NCBI GenBank assembly: GCA_030432295.1
Contig: JAUIHI010000008.1
Coordinates: 1 to 64,000 of the forward strand
Direction of reading: 5' to 3'
Length of the DNA stretch: 64,000 bases
Source of the DNA: Anaerolineae bacterium
GTDB taxonomy: Bacteria > Chloroflexota > Anaerolineae > Caldilineales > Caldilineaceae
The number at the start of each line of letters is the position of its first letter. Within the stretch, counting starts at the first letter, position 1. Position numbers and translations under genes: made by a program. Under the pieces are notes generated by a model, which was not told the origin of the DNA, ran no database searches, and saw only the letters and a program-made list of their open reading frames with translations. Shown here one piece after another: positions 61,001 to 64,000 of the stretch.

Positions 61001-64000
61001 AGGCAGCATCGGCTGGCAGAATCCTGTGCGGATGAGCTGGTGGGTGCAGGTGCTCACAGACAACTGTAGCACCCCGCCTGCGGATTTCATCGCCGGTCAG
61101 GACGAGCAGACCCGGCTGGCGGCCTGGTGTGGAGCCAACGCCAACCGGCTGCAACTGGTCCAGGTCTACGACGGGGAGTGGCGGCTGGCGGGTCTCTCTG
61201 TGCGCGAAGAGCACAGCTACGATATGGACATCATTTACGAGGATCCGGCCAGCGACGCCAACCCGGATTCGGACGACTATCTCTGGCATCTGGCCCGTGG
61301 GCTGGACGAGCAGTTCGTCAGCGGCGTGGACTGCGTGCGCATCAACCCCACCGACGCCTGCGGCCAGAACGGTCAGCGGGATGTCACTTTGGCAACCATC
61401 AACGCCACCTTTGACAAAACAGCCAACGGCAACGCCAGCCCGACCGACCGCTGGGGTATCCCCGCGCAGACCTTCGGGGTGGAGAAGCTGCACGACGAAC
61501 TTGACACGTATGTGGATGTGGGGCTGGTGATGGGCAAGTATGTGCCCGATCTGCTGCAAAGCCGCTTTCTAGACAACGGCAACCCCCGTGCCCAGGCCCC
61601 TTTGCTGCTCTTTGCCAGCGAGAACAGCTTCCGCTCGGTGGCCTTGGGCACGGCCAACTACGCCACATCCAGCGCCAATGGTGCGACCATCAACTTCGCG
61701 CCCTCCGGCCAGACCGCCCAGAGCGTCGTCACTGTAGCCAGCCTGAGTTGGGCGCCCTATCGTTACAACGAAAGCGGAAGCCGCTGGGAATCCTATCCCT
61801 TTGCGGATTATTGGGATCAGTTGGAACTGCGGCTGAAAGCGAGTGGCCCTTTCGGGGATGGGCAGGATGAGGATAGCCGGATCATTGGCGAGGGGATGCG
61901 ATTGATCGCCAAGAGCTACTTCACTTATCTCTACCAGGGCCGGGCCAATCTGGTGCAGATCGACAGCACACCGATGGGGCTTTTGGACAGCAGCGCCGCC
62001 CTCTACATCAGCCGCGTGGAACGGGCCGATGCGGTTGTGCAGGTGGGTGATGGGGTCAACACCGCGGCTGGGGTTGCCTCGCTGATGAATATCACCCTGC
62101 AACCTTTTGTGCAGAATCTCATACAAGAATTCAGCCTGCGCCAGTTTCAGTTGACCGCGTTGGCAAATATCAAAACTACCAACGTGATGCAGAGCATTCT
62201 GGTCAGCGGGCTGGCTCCGGATAATACGACCTATCGGGGTCTGTTGCGCAACACTTTCCTGGGTTTGAAGGGCGATCTGAACCAGAATTACGTTCAGAGT
62301 TTGAAATTCAGCAACCGCAAAATAACCTTTGGCGTGGCCGGGATTGCCGCGGTTGTTCTTTTGGTCGGCGTGGGCGCGGCGATTAAGGTCGGCGTCGACG
62401 GGCAGAGCGCGGGCACGGCCCGACAGGTCTTTACCGCTGTCGGCACATCCGTCGGCGTGATCTCCCTGGTGGCACTGACCAACGCGGCCCGCAACGCCAG
62501 CCAGGGCGTGGCCGGGCTGGGAGCCAAAGTGGCTGCGATCAACCAGCAGTTGGCGACCACCAGCAAGGCGGCCCAGCGCGCTGGGGTGGTCGGTCTGCTT
62601 ATCGTCCAGGTGATCAACTACGGCGGTCTGATTGCGGCTATCGCCAGCAACGGCTATTCCCTTTTTAGTTTGCAGGCCAATCAACTGGCAGCCAGCGCGA
62701 TTGCCTCTTCGATGACAGCCGCATTGGCCTTTGCGCTCTCTACCACCGGGGTGGGTGCAATTGTCGTGGCCATCATCGGGCTGATCGACGGCCTGATCTT
62801 TCTGATCTGCGGCTTTCTGAGCGAGGAACAGAACCAGAGTATTCCGGGCATCTTCTTCTGCCGGGGCATCAGCGGCTGGGTGACGGAGCTGATCTCCTTT
62901 GGCATCTACGCCCAGAACGAAATCACCCGCATCAACGACCCCTACCGGCTGAACTATCTCTCCTTCAGCCCTGGTTTGGCCGATCCGGCGGGCGGCTTCC
63001 ATCCCAACGCGCCTGTGGCCGTGGACCTGACCGTGCGCAACACCTTGGGGCTGGCCCATCTGCCCATCAACCTGGGCATCCTCTACGGGTGGCAGTTCAG
63101 CGAGAGCAGCCTGCGCACCTCCCGCTTCGCCTACGACATTCTGGTCAGCCGACCAGCCGAGGATACCGACCAACTCCACGACAACCTCTCCCGTGGCGAG
63201 GGTTCCGATCCCTGGACGCTTCTGCCCCAGAACCCGGAATCCAGCGACACCGCGGTCTATGCGGATGTGCGGGTGACGAAGAATAGTGGGATATCTCTCC
63301 CCCCCACGCCGGGGATCAACCGTTCCGTCCCTGGCTATCTGGCCGAGGGCTATCAGGTGCCGGTGCAGGAATGTATGAATATGGTGGTTCTGAACCCGCT
63401 GGTTCCTGTGCCTGTCTGCTGGGTGCGCAGCCGAGGGGACACCAACTACAACGATCTCAACCTGGTCTTTGATGTCCTGCCTGCCACCCTGGCCGAGTTC
63501 TACACTTTGAGCGAAGTCAACGGCCAGCCGGGGCGCTACCGTCAGGGCTGGGACAACAACAGCAGCGTCTCCTTTCCACCTCTGCTCGACGCGGACGGGG
63601 ACGGCCTGACCTTCGACGCGGACAACGACGACACCCGCTGGGACATCGACGGCGACGGCCTGTCGGACGCAGTGGAGAAGGAGCGCCACACCCGGCCCGA
63701 CCAGCCCGACAGCGACAACGACGGTCTGAGCGATGTGGCAGAAGCGCTCTGGAAGACCGATCCCAACGACCCGGACAGCGACGGCGACGGCCTGACCGAT
63801 GGGGAAGAGGTGGCGGGTTGGTCGATTGGCTACGGCGTGGACGCGGGCGGCACGCCCCTGCTCAGTTGGAGCCGCTCGGACCCATTGAGCCGGGATGTGG
63901 ATGGGGACGAGATTTTGGACAGCAAGGAGAAAGTCTTCGGCTTCAACCCCAATCTGCCCAACGACCCCAGCGCGCTGATCTACACCGCCGATCTGCGGGA
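58011..64000 (+). CDS. Giant secreted or membrane protein with DxDxDG repeats, 3' end missing
   Basis: The frame stays open from ATG 58011 to the window edge, at least 1,997 codons, and continues beyond it. The layout is a basic N-terminus with a hydrophobic signal/anchor at about 32-52, an extracellular-looking stretch and two hydrophobic segments at about 316-360. A proline-rich PTPTPE linker follows, then DSDGDGLTDGQEV-type calcium-binding repeats (about 434-565), a large central region of unknown fold, a second hydrophobic block (about 1440-1613) and a second repeat block from about 1857. Function unknown; a surface or wall-anchored adhesin is a guess. The start has a weak ribosome-binding site (GTGGAAA), and a start a little upstream is possible. 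Confidence 0.85.
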   Translation, partial: MPISSCLIQARKRVVIFYNRLARKALGWSSRGALLSLLLLLLVTPFASGILQAQTRPDEQRLLEAWKLAERSGRYDFTSQVIQKTIPAPRLSTVGQAVKTDYLTVQGTIDRDSDTLELSVWDNPATAFDPQTALELRIEAGAAQGRVPGGEWQPLDGVSDTFAPGGDVAAYLLAARHVTALGVEKRDLAPLGKTLISQRYHFAIDGDVLAQVMRAQMEAEMRRKGELPPGVYLDLSDTYRQAVGRGEAWVDEDGLPQRMKVEIEYPQQQNGERLLVSVQTDFSEFDRSLLALGGSALSNRLVIFRYDLARAVDPRQMAGAVAFALFLGGAVFLLSRLSSRRRHAVISLVVLFALLAVEVGKAAPLPAQMASAVAAPPQSAPADKPLPAPTPTPEFDTRQNPLPDQPALPESQPGIFTRQAGMSADDQALADGPDGDRDGLSDALEVIWKTQANNRDSDGDGLTDGQEVGLCVDLTAGTTGGKLTGKNALAPECANPLAADTDGDGLTDGQEVLRLGTSPNNGDTDGDGLTDPVEVKGFSAGGQTRYTDPVNPDTDGDGILDGTECPNANCNINSGGTGEVDVFDIDNDGDGFVGSFDLSPNLALGQGAPFTAANPFQLSLANLNPDKSIFVDFQIRPVDPNQIGYAQSVLDWPAGDTQGQIQRRLETTFADVNPLPGNLTPPNPYPASYGDMRLVPMLEIELPATGAPLPRTTAVQTVTFASMPLLAVVEIIKDVEPINILGFTAEPEALRLRINHLNPDYANYTLEIYKATCQTIGNTPVFPAASLSANGQVSYSDGELSVIGDGGHVAVLKAPNLVANCVPIPKVKEDVSQVPLNFVGPRQSFGTLQLTQNGNSQVELMLSAAASPDQHQIELYPGSCQERGTVEGSPIPLTPGTPATLNGHNLVGLADGGHVALLKKGEVTLACASLGNVVNGASSETRMIDGAVLAKMGITVAEKDASGALLAYLPLTVAQDPATGVTSGFAATMRYETDGLTGSIGWQNPVRMSWWVQVLTDNCSTPPADFIAGQDEQTRLAAWCGANANRLQLVQVYDGEWRLAGLSVREEHSYDMDIIYEDPASDANPDSDDYLWHLARGLDEQFVSGVDCVRINPTDACGQNGQRDVTLATINATFDKTANGNASPTDRWGIPAQTFGVEKLHDELDTYVDVGLVMGKYVPDLLQSRFLDNGNPRAQAPLLLFASENSFRSVALGTANYATSSANGATINFAPSGQTAQSVVTVASLSWAPYRYNESGSRWESYPFADYWDQLELRLKASGPFGDGQDEDSRIIGEGMRLIAKSYFTYLYQGRANLVQIDSTPMGLLDSSAALYISRVERADAVVQVGDGVNTAAGVASLMNITLQPFVQNLIQEFSLRQFQLTALANIKTTNVMQSILVSGLAPDNTTYRGLLRNTFLGLKGDLNQNYVQSLKFSNRKITFGVAGIAAVVLLVGVGAAIKVGVDGQSAGTARQVFTAVGTSVGVISLVALTNAARNASQGVAGLGAKVAAINQQLATTSKAAQRAGVVGLLIVQVINYGGLIAAIASNGYSLFSLQANQLAASAIASSMTAALAFALSTTGVGAIVVAIIGLIDGLIFLICGFLSEEQNQSIPGIFFCRGISGWVTELISFGIYAQNEITRINDPYRLNYLSFSPGLADPAGGFHPNAPVAVDLTVRNTLGLAHLPINLGILYGWQFSESSLRTSRFAYDILVSRPAEDTDQLHDNLSRGEGSDPWTLLPQNPESSDTAVYADVRVTKNSGISLPPTPGINRSVPGYLAEGYQVPVQECMNMVVLNPLVPVPVCWVRSRGDTNYNDLNLVFDVLPATLAEFYTLSEVNGQPGRYRQGWDNNSSVSFPPLLDADGDGLTFDADNDDTRWDIDGDGLSDAVEKERHTRPDQPDSDNDGLSDVAEALWKTDPNDPDSDGDGLTDGEEVAGWSIGYGVDAGGTPLLSWSRSDPLSRDVDGDEILDSKEKVFGFNPNLPNDPSALIYTADLR

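Noticed and set aside
61569-63689. A 706-codon open frame on the - strand.
   Set aside because: It lies fully antisense to the giant + strand gene and has no recognisable domain; the complementary frame explains it.
59300-63960. Repeated GACGGCGACGGCCTGACC words as a CRISPR or DNA tandem array.
   Set aside because: They are codons for DGDGLTDG calcium-type repeats inside one open frame, with variable spacing and no spacers.

Overview
The window is about 58-60% GC by eye and reads as a bacterial chromosome segment, most likely from a Chloroflexota lineage near Caldilineae or Anaerolineae. That placement is an inference. It rests on the full S10-spc-alpha ribosomal cluster, zinc-ribbon S14, S4 and L36, TPTPVP-rich lipoproteins, a very large secreted protein with DxDxDG repeats, and tungsten-type aldehyde ferredoxin oxidoreductases. 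No rRNA gene, insertion sequence, prophage or CRISPR array was seen.

Region 1 (1-19139) is the translation cluster, all on the + strand: tuf (left end cut), S10, L3, L4, L23, L2, S19, L22, S3, L16, L29, S17, L14, L24, L5, S14, S8, L6, L18, S5, L30, L15, secY, adk, map, L36, S13, S11, S4, rpoA, L17, truA, L13, S9, closed by a strong terminator. infA, usually between map and rpmJ, is absent. Many starts are GTG or TTG.

Region 2 (19283-27252) holds a MogA/MoaB-like protein, thioredoxin, a TrpB2-type tryptophan synthase beta chain, a small membrane protein, and a sugar-use locus: an AraC-type regulator facing away from a GH4 glycosidase, a class II aldolase/epimerase and a zinc alcohol dehydrogenase. 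Region 3 (27525-38470) has a multidomain secreted GH13 amylase/pullulanase, a small membrane protein, a secreted zinc peptidase with a GEVED-like tail, then on the - strand a QueA-like protein, an SDR, a NarL/NarX-type two-component pair and a tRNA-Val(CAC).

Region 4 (38572-51826) is the most unusual part, a tungsten/molybdenum cofactor island. It holds MoeA; a MoeA fused to a periplasmic-binding-protein-like (PBP-like) module; a protoglobin-like domain fused to a MoaD-like domain; a free MoaD ending GGGR; a small protein ending RGGG; a VapB-like antitoxin; a PIN (VapC-like) domain fused to a second copy of the same PBP-like module; the tungstate ABC transporter TupB, TupC and TupA; and two divergent AOR-family oxidoreductases. 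The layout suggests one system for importing tungstate, sensing metal or cofactor and perhaps oxygen, building the pterin cofactor and feeding the two enzymes. The fused sensors are the candidate undescribed components.

Region 5 (51972-64000) carries a galactonate-dehydratase-like enolase-superfamily enzyme, an M20 amidohydrolase and a CoA-transferase on the - strand, then an SH3-domain lipoprotein, a DDN-like nitroreductase and the first ~1,997 codons of a giant surface protein that leaves the window. Many intergenic gaps contain long inverted repeats of differing sequence, and three short dispersed repeat families recur.
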